DNA of 64,000 nt from Marinirhabdus sp963793275 (GCA_963793275.1 CAWBZL010000004.1:434001-498000); one strand, 5' to 3'; shown: positions 29,101 through 39,854, counted from the first letter of the stretch. The notes: a model not told the origin generated them from the sequence alone. Made by a program: numbers and translations.

Positions 29101-29577
29101 ACCGATGAAGAAAACGCAACCTATCAATGGTTTAAGAACGGAGATGTTATTACAGGGGAAACAGATGCAACCCTGGAATTTACATTAACTTCAGATGAGA
29201 CCGGATTACAAACCTTTAGCGTAGTTATTTCGGTTGGCGGATGTACAGCAGAAGACGATACAAGTGTACAACTGTACGATATTGGTAATTGTACTATTTC
29301 ACAAGGTATTTCTCCAAATAATGATGGCTTTAACGATAGATTAGATTTAGAGTTTCTTAACGATAGAACAGGAATCATACAGCTTCAGATATTTAATAGA
29401 TTAGGTACCCTGGTATTCGATAAAACAAATTATATAAATGAATGGGAAGGACAAACTACCGATAGTGAAGAACTTCCAACCGGAACCTATTATTATGTAC
29501 TCGACCTTCAGGGAGAAGACCCTGTATTTGGCTCACAAGCCTCAGGTTGGATCTATTTAAATAGAGAAGCAAATTAA
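26167..29577 (+). CDS. Secreted repeat protein with T9SS type B (CHU_C) sorting domain
   Basis: The 1136-residue secreted or surface protein has a signal peptide of about 38 residues, long because of a basic lead (KKTQRLLLLIALCAGVLVQAQ). An N-terminal all-beta domain follows, with nidogen-like features (IVGSNGVLSFD, AVLGIQNDNGTEGF). Then comes a carbohydrate-binding-like section (FNTGANTDIQLVL) and several Ig/PKD-like repeats (TYDWSTGETTPTI). The C-terminal CHU_C type B sorting domain has ISPNNDGFNDRLDLEF and LPTGTYYYVLDLQ. It is the first gene of a four-gene module whose PorP/SprF member is probably its dedicated partner. The last 180 residues closely resemble those of the next gene. Confidence 0.85.
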   Translation: MDKKLPSASIFTYYKFQKKTQRLLLLIALCAGVLVQAQGPGNPFVDAGPDQTLDCASGGCTDIEATFLDIGETTTYEINSIPYNPPFPFTGLANPVSVNQDDIFSAAFDLSFDFCYFDNIFDQAIVGSNGVLSFDVFNAGGFCDFGIGATETIPTTAFHQNSIMTYHDIDPRFGNPEIGYEVIGTAPNRVLAVSFFEVPYYNAGGPSTVLSTFQMVIYETTNVIDFYVEQKPDPNATLGSPINGGRAVLGIQNDNGTEGFAAPGRNTGVWEATQEAWRFSPAGDSVIEFSWLDATGAVIGTTPILNVCPTDPVTTYTAQVIYRNCNGDEVTVTDDVEVTLDGVSDLTLDLGEDLTFCDQSSYEIVPNITGDPTGATYLWSPNGETTPTITVTTTDTYGLEITQDGCTVSDEVEITFLTSPNCEITALCDTLDFNEDFGAGTGRICIDPAEATTTYICNTTTMVNDGEYSITNTSNGLNTGWHPNMEDHTGDLNGRAFFVNADFTIGEFYRRTITLEPTTDYSFGAWITTVYDTDTGICGGSSIPSNVIFRIEDPAGVMIAETNTGDIPNGPDVNWQEYFIDFNTGANTDIQLVLINNSIGGCGNDLAIDDITLEFTSGTPMLVTPPDLELCDIDNDGTEIFDLTAQIPTILDGANPAELNVTFHNSEFNAQADQLAIIDPANYSNVANPETVFVRVERISQETCFAIVDFDLLLNPVVDLTTTLPTEVNICDTEPIPTLDATATNTGIDLTMVTYEWTDDSGTVVSTDPMFTPTVSGTYTVVLTFPPCSESTFVVEVDITASATLDLGPDQLLCDGETFEIVPDIMGNTNGITYDWSTGETTPTIIVDETGTYSLTITVGNCTATDSVMVVILDPLDITLGDDFETCFDDTTQITVTSTGFDIETAAIQWFLNGVEIVGETMPTLSISEVGTYSVTVTFEGCSATDEVVVTEREDVVVAIVEEDFKTCPDETNTLTAVTDEENATYQWFKNGDVITGETDATLEFTLTSDETGLQTFSVVISVGGCTAEDDTSVQLYDIGNCTISQGISPNNDGFNDRLDLEFLNDRTGIIQLQIFNRLGTLVFDKTNYINEWEGQTTDSEELPTGTYYYVLDLQGEDPVFGSQASGWIYLNREAN

Positions 29578-29588
29578 CTTTTAACCTT

Positions 29589-32463
29589 ATGAAAACAAAA
29601 ATACTAAGTTTCTTATTTTGTTTAAGTTTAACTTCAGGATTCGCTCAATCCATTATTGTAAATGATATAGCAGATCCTGAAACTGGACTAACTCCAGAAG
29701 AACTAATTGAACAAGTTCTTATTGGTGGACAATGTGCAGATGTAACTTTTACAAATCTAGCCGAGAATCCAACAGGTGTTCAGAATATTTCTGATCGAAG
29801 CTGGGGATATTTTAAAGACAACAATACAGATTTTCCTTACAATCAAGGAATTGTGCTTTCCACAGGATTTGCCAGAAGCGCAGAGGCCTAACAATCTTAC
29901 AGGTTCCTCTGATGGAACCAATGCCTGGCTAGGAGATATAGATATTGAAACATTATTAAACAATGAGTATGGTAGTACTGTTGCTACAAGTAATGCAACC
30001 GTTTTTGAGTTTGAAATTACTACAGATTTAGACGAACTTGGTTTTGAATTTATATTTGCTTCTGAAGAATATGAGGATCAATTTGAGTGTAATGATACCT
30101 TTAGAGACGGATTTGCATTTTTGATCCGTGAACCAGGAATACCAGATACGTCTGGAGCACCTTTTGGAGGAGTCAATATAGGATCAGTTCCTGGCTCAGC
30201 TAATGTTCCGGTGAGTACAGCTTCTATCCACTCTGACACGTTTTTATGTGGATTTGAAGTTCCAGGAGTAAACTTTTTTCCAGAGTTTTATGTAAGTAAT
30301 TCTGGAGCAAATAATACAAATGAAATTCAATTTGACGGATTGACCACTTCATTAACAACAGCTGATATAACTGTGATCCCAGGAGAAACATACACCATTA
30401 AATTAGTTATCGCAGATCGAGGTGATCAAAGTTTTGACTCTGCAGTATTTCTGAAGTTTGGAAGTTTAACTACTACAGGAGTAGATATAGGGGATGATTT
30501 AGCATTGTGTGACGAAACATCTACAACCATTACTGCAGATCTATTAGGCATCAACCCAGCTGAATCGACTTTTCAATGGTTTAAAGATGGTGTATTGCTA
30601 CCAGGTGAAACAATGCAGACTTTATTGGTAGTAGATGATGGAAGTTATATGGTTGAAGTAATATCTAATGGATGTACCTACTCTGACGTAATTAATGTAG
30701 ATTTTGAAGTATCGCCAGATTCGGAGCTTGGTCCGGATATTCAAACGTGTTTAGAACCAGGTAATATGGTAATACTGGATGCTTCACCAACAAATGTAGA
30801 TCCTACAATGGTAACCTATGAGTGGTCACTGGATGGAAATGTTCTACCAGCCGAAACTAATGCGACGTTAACACCTACGATATTGGGTGAATATAGCGTT
30901 ACTGTAACAAATAACTTTTGTATTACTACAGATACCATTACACTTACACCATCTTCGTTTACAACAGATTTAGGTGCAGATATTGCCAGCTGTTTTATAA
31001 TGCCAGAAACACTTACTGCAGACCTTACAGTATTTACCGCAGCCCAGGTAACGTTTGAATGGTTTCTGGATGGAAACGTTATACCTGGAGAAACCGACCA
31101 AACATTGGTAATAACGCAACCTGGAACTTATATGGTAATTACAACTGCGGGTTCTTGTACGGCGACAGATACTGTAGAGGTTTCTCCTGGAGACGACATA
31201 GATTTCGATTTAGGTCCAGATGCTTCAGATTGTTTTATTTCACCAGTCACTTTGGATGCAACACCTACAAATTATAGTGTTGCAGATGCATCATTTACCT
31301 GGTTTCTTAATGGGGTGGTTATCCCAGGAGAGACAAATGCTACGCTAGATATAACTGGTCCCGGATTTTATGAAGCTGTGGTGGAAGTTGGAGCTTGTGA
31401 AAATACAGACAGCATAACACTGGTAAATACAAACGATATAGATATAGAATTAGGAGAAGATGTAGAATCCTGTTTCTTGGTTCCGGTAATATTAGATGCT
31501 ACCCCGTTTAATTACAACGTGACAGACGCTTCCTTTGTATGGACCCTTAACGGAACTATAATTCCAGGAGAAACGAATGCTACCTTAGAAGCTATTGAAA
31601 TTGGTCTATACGAAGTGACAGTAACAGTTGGAACCTGTGAAGCAATGGATAGTGTTACTATAGCTCCTGTAAACTTCACAGTAGACCTAGGAGCAGATTT
31701 TGAAACATGTTTTGAAGAAACAGCTTCAGTTACTGCAACTATTTCAGACTTTAATATAATAGATGCTACTTTCCAATGGTTCTTAAATGGCGCAGAAATA
31801 GCTGGAGAAACAATGGCTACGTTGCCTATTTCAGAAGAAGGAAACTACAGTGTTATAGTTAGCGTTGGAAATTGTACAGCTACAGATCAGGTTGTAGTAA
31901 GTAAAAGAGATACTATAACGGTAACTATCGTTGAAGAAGATTTTAAAACCTGCCCGGAAGAAATAAATATTCTTACCGCTATTACCGACGAAGAAGATGC
32001 TACCTACCAGTGGTTTAAAAATGGAGAAATCATTACTGGTGAGATAAACCCAGAACTAGAATTTATGTTAACGCAGGAGGATAGTGGTTTGCAAACCTTT
32101 AGTGTAGTGATTTCCGTAGGTGAATGTACAGCAGAAGACGACATAAGTATTCAATTATACGATGTTGGTAACTGTGCAATTTCTCAGGGGATTTCGCCAA
32201 ATGGAGATGGAATGAATGATATGTTAGATCTGGAATTTCTATCAGATCGCGCTGGCGGTATCAATACATTTCAAGTGTACAACAGATACGGTCAGTTGGT
32301 GTTTGAACAATCTAATTACATAAACGAGTGGTTTGGACAAACCGATGACGGAGAAGAACTACCCACAGGAACCTATTATTTAATCATGAATTTCAATACC
32401 GAAGACCCTGTTTATGGCACTCAATATGCTGCCTGGGTCTATCTTAACAGAGAAGCTAATTAA
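29589..32463 (+). pseudogene. Choice-of-anchor L T9SS type B protein, one-base frameshift
   Basis: The N-terminal frame starts at ATG 29589 with a signal peptide (ending GFAQ), reads LSTGFARSAEA and stops at TAA 29889-29891. The rest is one frame higher, starting PNNLTGSSDGTNAWLGD. Deleting one base of the GG at 29885-29886 gives ARSAEPNNLTGSSDG, the expected choice-of-anchor L continuation (FEFIFASEEYEDQF follows). The span is 958 codons plus one base. The complete product (about 957 residues) would carry choice-of-anchor L, about eight Ig-like repeats of the FQWFLNGAEIAGETMATLPI type and a CHU_C type B sorting domain. A two-base deletion giving GPNN is the alternative repair. It lies 11 bases after its paralogue. 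Confidence 0.85.
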
Positions 32464-32500
32464 TATAACTCAACCAATAAGAAAAATAAATACATACACA

Positions 32501-33415
32501 ATGAAGAAAATACTCATACTTACCCTTATTGCTACTTTCTTTTGGACGCACGATTCACAAGCCCAACAGGATCCACAGTATACGCAGTATATGTACAACA
32601 TGAACGTGGTAAACCCTGCTTATGCAGGTAGTAAAGAAAGTTTATCGCTTACCGCATTGTACCGTAAACAGTGGTCCGGATTAGACGGCGCTCCGGAAAC
32701 AATTACATTTTCCGGACATTCTCCAATTAGCGACAAAGTAGGATTAGGACTTTCAGCTATTAAAGATGAGTTAGGTCCTGTTAGCGAAACAAACGTATAT
32801 GCAGACTTCTCATATACGCTGGATGTAGGAGAATCAACAAAACTTGCGCTAGGTATTAAAGCAGGTGCTACCTTTCACGATGTTGGACTTGTAGGCTTAG
32901 AATTGCAGGATCCTGGAGATCCGTTCTTTTCTGAAGACATAAGTAATACCTACCCAAACATTGGTGCTGGTGCTTTTCTATACGGAGAGAATTATTATGT
33001 AGGGCTTTCGGTTCCTAACTTATTAAACTCCGTTCATTTAGATGAAAATGGGTTAAAGTACGGAAACGAAACCAATCACTATTTTGCAACAGCAGGATAT
33101 GTATTTCAGATTTCTGAAAACTTTAAGCTGAAACCTTCAGTTTTAGTTAAATCTGCATTTGACGCCCCACTCTCTTACGACGGAAACTTAAACGCTTTAT
33201 TCTACGATAAATTTGAAATAGGTGCTAGTTACAGACTGGACGATTCGTTTAGTGGCCTGGTTGGATTTCAGGTAACAGATTTTATACGTATAGGATATGC
33301 ATATGATAGAGTAATTTCAGACATTCAAGCAGTAGCAAGCTCGTCTCACGAAATAATACTCACCTTTGATGTATTCTTCAAGAAAAGAACATTACGCTCA
33401 CCTAGATACTTCTAA
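32501..33415 (+). CDS. PorP/SprF-family type IX secretion outer-membrane protein
   Basis: The protein has 304 residues from ATG 32501; the longer frame from 32414 runs back into the previous gene and adds no conserved sequence. The signal peptide ends SQAQ. QDPQYTQYMYNMNVVNPAYAGS is the family's N-terminal signature, followed by beta-barrel-like repeats (LGLSAIKDELGPVSE, YRKQWSGLDG) and a C-terminal aromatic strand. PorP and SprF proteins sit in the outer membrane and help deliver or anchor large type-B-tagged adhesins. Its place after two type-B proteins and before an OmpA-family gene supports that role. Confidence 0.93.
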   Translation: MKKILILTLIATFFWTHDSQAQQDPQYTQYMYNMNVVNPAYAGSKESLSLTALYRKQWSGLDGAPETITFSGHSPISDKVGLGLSAIKDELGPVSETNVYADFSYTLDVGESTKLALGIKAGATFHDVGLVGLELQDPGDPFFSEDISNTYPNIGAGAFLYGENYYVGLSVPNLLNSVHLDENGLKYGNETNHYFATAGYVFQISENFKLKPSVLVKSAFDAPLSYDGNLNALFYDKFEIGASYRLDDSFSGLVGFQVTDFIRIGYAYDRVISDIQAVASSSHEIILTFDVFFKKRTLRSPRYF

Positions 33416-33440
33416 TTAACCAACAATAATTTCATTCAAA

Positions 33441-35336
33441 ATGAAAAAAATATATACAATCATACTTCTTTTAGCGTTCAGTACTACTTTCAGTATAGCG
33501 CAAAATAAAGACACAAAAAAAGCAGACGACTTATACAAACGCCTCCAATATACGGATGCAGCAGAGGCCTACCAGAAACTCCTTAAAAAGGGCAAAGGGG
33601 GTCGCTACGTATTCGAGCAACTTGGGAATAGTTATTTTTATATTAATGACACCAAAAAAGCCGAAACGTATTACAAGCGCGTTGTAAAAGGAAATAACGT
33701 AAAAGCAGAAACAGTTTATAACTATGCGCAATCTTTAAAAGCAAACGGAAAGTTTAGCGACTACAACGACGCTATGAAGCAATTTGCAGAGCTGGCACCA
33801 AACGATTCCCGTTCTGTTGAATTCATGAAAAATCCTAATTATGTGCCTAAGTTAATGGAGAAGCAACCTAAGTTTTCTGCAACCAATATGAAGGACATCA
33901 ATACCGAGTATTCCGAGTTTGGCGGAATTATGGTAGGCAAAGATTTCTATTTCTCTTCTGCCAGAAATACGTCCAGAAGAAAATACGGTTGGAACGAACA
34001 ACCTTATCTGGACATCTACAAAGCCGAAGATGTGGGCGGTACAGTAAAAAATGCCGAACTTCTTGATAATAAAGAAATAAACACAAAATATCACGAAGGA
34101 AATATGGCTATTACGGCAGATGGAAAACGTATGTATTTTGATAGAAACGATTATTACAGAGGAAAGTATGATAAAAGTGAAGAAGGAGTGAACCAAATAA
34201 ACCTTTTTTATGCAGATTGGGTTGCAGGAGAGTGGAAAGATGTACAATCTGTAGCATTTAATAGTGATGAGTATTCTACAGGACACCCCGCCTTGAGCCC
34301 TGACGGTAATACCTTATATTTTGTAAGCGATATGCCGGGAGGTAAAGGAATGAGCGATATTTATAAAGTATCGGTAAGTAAAGATGGTAGCTTAGGGACT
34401 CCGCAACGTCTGGGAGATAACATTAATACCGAAGGAAAAGAAGTTTTTCCGCATATTGACGCCAATGGAGACTTATATTTCTCCAGCACCGGCCATATGG
34501 GACTTGGAGGTCTGGATGTATTTTATGCTCCGGCAGAAGGTAACAGTTTTGGTGAGGTAAAAAATATGGGGCTGGGAATTAACAGCTCTGATGACGATTT
34601 CGCATTTATATATAACTCAAGTACGCAGGAAGGATATGTATCGTCAAATCGTGCAGGAGGGAAAGGAAGTGACGACATTTATACAACAAAACAACTGGAG
34701 CCATTATGCGAAGTTGAAATGATTGTACAGGTAATTAATGAATATACAAAAGACCCTGTCGCAGGAGCAAGAGTAGATATGTACGATAGTTTAGGAAATA
34801 AATTAAGTACAAAAACTTCTGGAGCAGACGGTAAAGTTACTTTTATAGCCGAATGTGAGAAAGAACACGAAGTACAGGCGGTAGCTACAGATTTTGAAAG
34901 TAACGCAATTGACGTAGAAATGGCAAGTGACGTAACACTTAACAAAACGATTACACTCCGTCCAATAGAAAATATTATTGTAGATGATAAAGTAGTTCTT
35001 AATCCTATTTATTTCGATCTGGATAAAAGTAATATTAAACCAAAAGCAGCTTTTGAATTGGACAATTTAGTAGCGTTAATGAAAAAGTATCCTGCCATGG
35101 TCATTAAAGTAGAAAGCCATACAGATATAAGAGCTAAACCTGAATATAATATTGCCTTATCAAATCGCAGAGCACAAAGCACTGTACAATACGTGATCTC
35201 AAAAGGAATAGACGCATCGAGAATATCTGGTGAAGGTTTTGGAGAAAGCCGCCCGGTGGTAGCGTGTGGTACCAATTGTACCGAAGCACAGCACCAAAAA
35301 AACAGAAGGTCTGAGTTTATTATCGTGAAAAGATAA
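33441..35336 (+). CDS. OmpA-family protein (TPR, PD40 propeller, CRD, OmpA)
   Basis: The 631 residues have a signal peptide (ending TFSIAQ). TPR repeats lie at about 25-130 (YFYINDTKKAETYYKRVVKG), and a PD40/WD40-like beta-propeller at about 160-420 (HPALSPDGNTLYFVSDMPGG). A carboxypeptidase regulatory-like beta domain occupies about 430-500, and an OmpA peptidoglycan-binding domain about 520-631 (YFDLDKSNIKPKA, ESHTDIRA, NRRAQSTVQYV). This is the architecture of PorE, which tethers the T9SS to peptidoglycan, but no lipobox Cys is present here. It is the last gene of the surface module and is followed by a terminator. Confidence 0.92.
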   Translation: MKKIYTIILLLAFSTTFSIAQNKDTKKADDLYKRLQYTDAAEAYQKLLKKGKGGRYVFEQLGNSYFYINDTKKAETYYKRVVKGNNVKAETVYNYAQSLKANGKFSDYNDAMKQFAELAPNDSRSVEFMKNPNYVPKLMEKQPKFSATNMKDINTEYSEFGGIMVGKDFYFSSARNTSRRKYGWNEQPYLDIYKAEDVGGTVKNAELLDNKEINTKYHEGNMAITADGKRMYFDRNDYYRGKYDKSEEGVNQINLFYADWVAGEWKDVQSVAFNSDEYSTGHPALSPDGNTLYFVSDMPGGKGMSDIYKVSVSKDGSLGTPQRLGDNINTEGKEVFPHIDANGDLYFSSTGHMGLGGLDVFYAPAEGNSFGEVKNMGLGINSSDDDFAFIYNSSTQEGYVSSNRAGGKGSDDIYTTKQLEPLCEVEMIVQVINEYTKDPVAGARVDMYDSLGNKLSTKTSGADGKVTFIAECEKEHEVQAVATDFESNAIDVEMASDVTLNKTITLRPIENIIVDDKVVLNPIYFDLDKSNIKPKAAFELDNLVALMKKYPAMVIKVESHTDIRAKPEYNIALSNRRAQSTVQYVISKGIDASRISGEGFGESRPVVACGTNCTEAQHQKNRRSEFIIVKR

Positions 35337-35363
35337 TACACCCTAATTAACCAACCCCTCAGT

Positions 35364-35395
35364 AAACCCATTGCTATTCGCAATGGGTTTTTTTA
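35364..35395 (+). terminator. Terminator after the T9SS module
   Basis: AAACCCATTG (35364-35373) and CAATGGGTTT (35381-35390) form a perfect 10-base stem with a CTATTCG loop and a following T run. Confidence 0.9.
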
Positions 35396-35474
35396 TGCTT
35401 CAAAACCGGGTATATGAATTCCGGTAATACTAAAACTCTATGTTTTCATATACGTTTATATAACAGGGCTGCGC

Positions 35475-35482
35475 TATGTTTG
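35475..35482 (+). promoter_or_regulatory. Promoter -7 element upstream of the tail-fibre-like gene
   Basis: TATGTTTG matches TAnnTTTG about 85 bases before the ATG at 35567. The -33 region has only TTTA. The leader would be about 78 bases. Confidence 0.4.
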
Positions 35483-35566
35483 TAATCCCTATTAATCTAC
35501 AGACTTACCTACTTCCTGCTTTGGTCTATTAATCTTTCGCACTAGCGAAGCTCAAAATTATGTAGC

Positions 35567-38500
35567 ATGAAAAAATTAGTATGTATTTTAGCCGTCCTCA
35601 CTCTTGGTTATGCCGCAACAGCACAGGTTGGTATTGGAAATACCGATCCTAAGGCCTCTTTGGATATTTCCGCGAAGGTCACGCCGGACAATACAGATGG
35701 TCTCTTAATTCCACGTATAGATAACTTTCCAACACCAGCTCCAACCGTGGACCAGGATGGAATGATGGTTTTTGCTACGGGCGCAGGAGCACCGGCAAAA
35801 GGATTTTATTATTGGGACAACGGACTAAATTCGTGGATTACGGTTACAGGTGCCGGTGGAGGCACGCTAGGTGAAGCATATGATTTTGGAGGAGCAGGAA
35901 ACGGACGTGTTATTAACGCAAATGATGGTGCGGTTACCATTAGTGGAGAGGATGGTATAACGATTACGGGAGAATATAATAGTGGTGCTACGATACCAGC
36001 TACTACAGTAACCTCCTTAATGTTCTTTAACCCTAGAAAATCTGCTTTTAGAGCTGGAAAAGTAACGAGTGGTTTATGGGATGATTTAAACGTAGGAGCA
36101 GTGTCAACTGCTTTTGGTCAAAATAACACTGCGTCTGGTGGCATCGCTACAGCATTTGGATCTTTAAATGATGCGAGTGGTAGTGTTTCTACAGTCTTTG
36201 GAATAGGAAATGATGCAATAGGATCTCAATCGTTTGTGTTTGGTAATTTCAATGACGCTGCTGGAGACTATAGCACCGCATTTGGTGACGGAAATATAGC
36301 TAATGGATTATATTCTACGGTATTTGGTGCTGGTAATAATGCAAGTGGAGAGCTATCAACTTCTTTTGGTGAGAACAATGTTGTGAGTGGTGAAAACTCA
36401 ACTGGCTTTGGAACAAATAATACTGTTTCAGGAATTCGTGCAACAGCTTTTGGTAATCAGAACTCTGCCAGTAATAATAACGCCACTGCATTTGGTTCTA
36501 ATAACGATGCAACGGCCCCAAACGCAACAGCTTTTGGTTTTATAAATACAGCAAGTGGAACAGCAGCTACAGCGTACGGTAGTGGCAATAGTGCCCCTTC
36601 ATTTGCAGAAACAACCATAGGAACTTTCAGTTCAACATATACACCATTAAGTACTTTTTTATTTAATACGAATGATAAAATTTTTACCATTGGTAATGGT
36701 ACAAATAACACAAGTAGAAGTAATGCACTAACTATTTATAAAAGTGGTTTAATGAATATTAACGACGCTTATAATATGCCACTTACAGACGGAACTAGTG
36801 GCCAGGTCATGACCACAGATGGTTCTGGGAATATTACATTCCAAACTCCCGGAGATGATGGTGACTGGACAATCGTAGGCCCAGACATTGAACGTCAATC
36901 GGGCGACGTTTATATAGGTAGTGATGCAACAACAAACAACAAACTTGTGGTAAGTGGTATTATAGAAGATTGGGATAATGCAGCTTTTTATTTAGATCCA
37001 AATGCAACAAGCGCAGTCGATGAGATTAATTTTAGTAATGGTACTGCTGTAGACCCAAGCATACATTTTGGTGCCGACACTAATTCTGGTTTCTTTCGGT
37101 CGGCTATAGACGAGATAGGTGTCTCTACTAACGGCACAGAGAGATTTCGATTCACAAATAAAAGTCAAATAGAATTTCCTAATGGCGGCTCATCTGTATT
37201 CATTGGAAATAATGCAGGAGAAAACGACGATTTAAATAATAATAGAAATGTGTTTATTGGCGAGAATGCAGGAAGGGAAAATACGTCAGGAATTGGAAAT
37301 ATTTTCACCGGTTACTCTACAGGTTTAAATAATACAACCGGAGGCAATAATATAGCAGTTGGTAGCCTTTCGTTAAGAGATAATGAAGCAGGATTTAATA
37401 ATATAGCGATTGGTTGGCAGAATAATATTCGGGGTACAGGCTCATTTAATGTAACTATGGGGGATAATACAGCTGTTCGCTTAGGTACGGGAGATAGAAA
37501 CGTAATGATTGGACCCAGTGCCGGAAACAGAGACGAGTTAACTTCATCAAACAATGTGTATATAGGATCTTTTGCAGGAGGTGGAGCTACGAACAATGGA
37601 ATGCCTCCATACTACGAAAAATCCGGAAATGTATTTATTGGAAATGAAGCAGGAAGATATCAAACGGTAAGTAATACGCTTTTTATTGAAAATACAGCAG
37701 CAGATGAAGACAATGCACTTATTTATGGAGAATTTGGAACAAATGCCACAGCAACGGGAAATGTACTTAGAACCAATTCACAATTTCAAATAGGCAACCC
37801 AACCGGAACGGGATACGCATTTCCCACGGCAGATGGAGCAAATAGTCAAGTACTTACTACAAATGGTAGTGGACAATTAAGCTTTACAACCCCTGTCGCT
37901 TCTGGACTAACCTTAGATCAAGCGTATGATTTTGGAGGGCCAGGAGCAGGTAGAGTAATTAATACAACCAATGGTGCCGTAGATCTACAAGGGGTTGGTG
38001 GAATTCAGGTAGGGGCAGGATCTGCTTCAGCGCCAACTATTAAATTAAATGATAACAACACTGGTTTCTATTCCCCAGGCGCAAATCTGGGCTCTTACAG
38101 CGCTGGTGGTGTTGAAAGGATAAGAATACAGAGCGACGGTGAGTTAAGCCTAGGAAATAGCTTTACCCCCTCCAATTATGTTTTTTCTGTTACCACGCCT
38201 TCTGATCTCAATCAAATACGCATTGGATGACCAGCCAATTCAGATAATGTAATTATTGAAAATGGTTCCAATCTAGGAGAAGGGATCGATATACAAATGA
38301 CAAATGGTGACAATAGCTATACAAAATCTGCTATCAAAGCCTTTAATACTTTGGGCGATATGACTGTGGATATTGCGAGACACGAAACAGGAGGCAACTT
38401 TCCCAGATATGGTATTAAAACGGTTTTTCCAAATATTGTAAATACCCCTATAGAATATGGAATTTATTCTGAGGCTGAGGCAGCAAACAGTTATGCTGGA

Positions 38501-39289
38501 TATTTCTTGGGTAAAAATTATATTTCTCAGAAATTGGGTGTAGGTGCAGGAGCAGAAAATCCAGATGGGTTTGTAGAAATCAGGGCTAACAATTCAGCAG
38601 CAGAACCAAACCTTAATCTTGTAGATATTGGAGATTCAGGAGCACGTATTAATTTATCGAATACCGCAACAACCAACGGTAATGTCTGGACGTTTTTTGG
38701 AGACACAGATAATACTACCGCGAATAGCAGACTTAACATTTTCCACCCAGGGGGCAATAATATCATTCAAATGTTCGGCGATGGACGGGTGGGTATAAAT
38801 AGAGCCCCAGCAACAAACAGTTTTGAAGTAGACGGCCAAGCTTCAAAGACCACGGCAGGTGCGTGGGTAGCAAATAGCGATAGACGTCTCAAAAAAAACA
38901 TATTAACAATACAATCTAAAACTGCTTTGGATAAAATTATGAAAATGCGTGGTGTTACGTATGAATGGAACGATAACAAAACAGGTTCAAAAAGACCAAC
39001 AGGTGTACAATACGGATTCATAGCACAAGAATTACAAGAGATTTTCCCAACTAAAGTGACCGAAGACAATTTAGGATACCTACAAACAGCGTACGGTGAT
39101 TATGATCCTCTTTTTGTACAAGCTTTTAAGGAGCAACAAACTCAAATTGAAGCACTGAAGGCTGAAAATGAAAAACTAAAATCCCAACTTTCAAATTATG
39201 ATACCCTGGAAGCAAGACTTTCAGCATTAGAAAATACTAAACCAAACGTGGAGAATAGTAACGCTACTAAAATCTCAGCAGAAAAGTAA
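35567..39289 (+). pseudogene. Tail-fibre-like protein with S74 chaperone domain, interrupted by in-frame TGA
   Basis: The gene would encode about 1240 residues: a signal peptide (ending AATAQ), then VGIGNTDPKASLDIS. About twelve YadA-head-like 14-residue repeats follow (AFGxNNxASGxxSTAFG type, about 170-350), then long trimeric fibre-like repeats. The C-terminus is a Peptidase_S74 intramolecular chaperone domain with the expected Ser-Lys signature (NSDRRLKKNI) and a coiled coil (LKAENEKLKSQL). The frame is cut by TGA at 38228-38230 (RIG-stop-PANSDN) but remains open and unchanged in composition to TAA at 39287-39289. A single TGG or CGA/GGA to TGA change would explain it. Termination would remove the chaperone domain needed for trimer folding. 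A 34-base terminator hairpin follows. Confidence 0.82.
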
Positions 39290-39337
39290 TAAAAATCATG
39301 TTTTGAGTGTCACCTCTAGCTAACTAGAAGTGAAAAC

Positions 39338-39371
39338 AAAAAGGCCGTCTTGAGGAGGGCGGTCTTTTTAG
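39338..39371 (+). terminator. Terminator after the tail-fibre-like gene
   Basis: AAAAAGGCCGTCTT pairs with AGGGCGGTCTTTTT through a GAGG loop, using a few G-U pairs. The T-rich right arm ends the hairpin. Confidence 0.8.
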
Positions 39372-39474
39372 TTTCACGTGTTAGATGCTTATTAAAATGT
39401 ATGTTTTCATTGATATCATTAAAAAAAATTACCCTTAATTTTACCTAAGTTATTACGAATCAAATACTTTAATT

Positions 39475-39792
39475 TTGAATAATGCATTGCTTATTATAGG
39501 ATTAGGTGCCATGTTTGACACCATAGGAGATCTATTTATTAAAAACTGGGTTGCCAATAACACTACTATTTCTTTAGGTTCCGGAATATTTTTTTATGCT
39601 ATTGGGCTTTCCTTATTGGTCTATAGTTTCACTTTTAAAAATATGGTAGTTACCTCTGTCCTGTTTGTCATTTTGAACCTTATATTGTTAAGTATTGCAA
39701 ATTACTTCTATTATAACGAGAGCTTTTCTAACAAAGAAGGGATTGCACTCATATTGGGAATTGCAGCGATCGTCTTGTTTGAGTTTAACTGA
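39475..39792 (+). CDS. Small four-helix membrane protein, SMR/EamA-like
   Basis: The 105 residues start at TTG 39475, and no ATG in frame is better placed. The protein is four hydrophobic helices with short loops. An early acidic helix (LGAMFDTIGDLFIKNW) resembles the charged first helix of small multidrug-resistance-type transporters, and the tail is LALILGIAAIVLFEF-like. It is shorter than EamA proteins and close in size to SMR proteins, but the signature is weak. It stands alone between two terminators. Function is not assigned. Confidence 0.6.
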   Translation: MNNALLIIGLGAMFDTIGDLFIKNWVANNTTISLGSGIFFYAIGLSLLVYSFTFKNMVVTSVLFVILNLILLSIANYFYYNESFSNKEGIALILGIAAIVLFEFN

Positions 39793-39796
39793 AATG

Positions 39797-39834
39797 TAAA
39801 AAAGACCGTTTCAATAATGAAGCAGTCTTTTTGT
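39797..39834. terminator. Hairpin between convergent genes
   Basis: AAAAAAGAC pairs with GTCTTTTT around a TTCAATAATGAAG-type loop. Its A-rich left and T-rich right sides could terminate the small membrane gene and, read from the other strand, cphA. Confidence 0.7.
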
Positions 39835-39854
39835 TTTAAATGTAATGTATATAG

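Noticed and set aside
5035..38230. TGA read as Trp (altered genetic code) or selenocysteine
   Set aside because: Ordinary genes here end in TGA, for example the kinase at 12417, the LytTR gene at 13124 and the membrane gene at 39792. No selenocysteine element was noticed, and Trp, not Cys, is expected at 5035.
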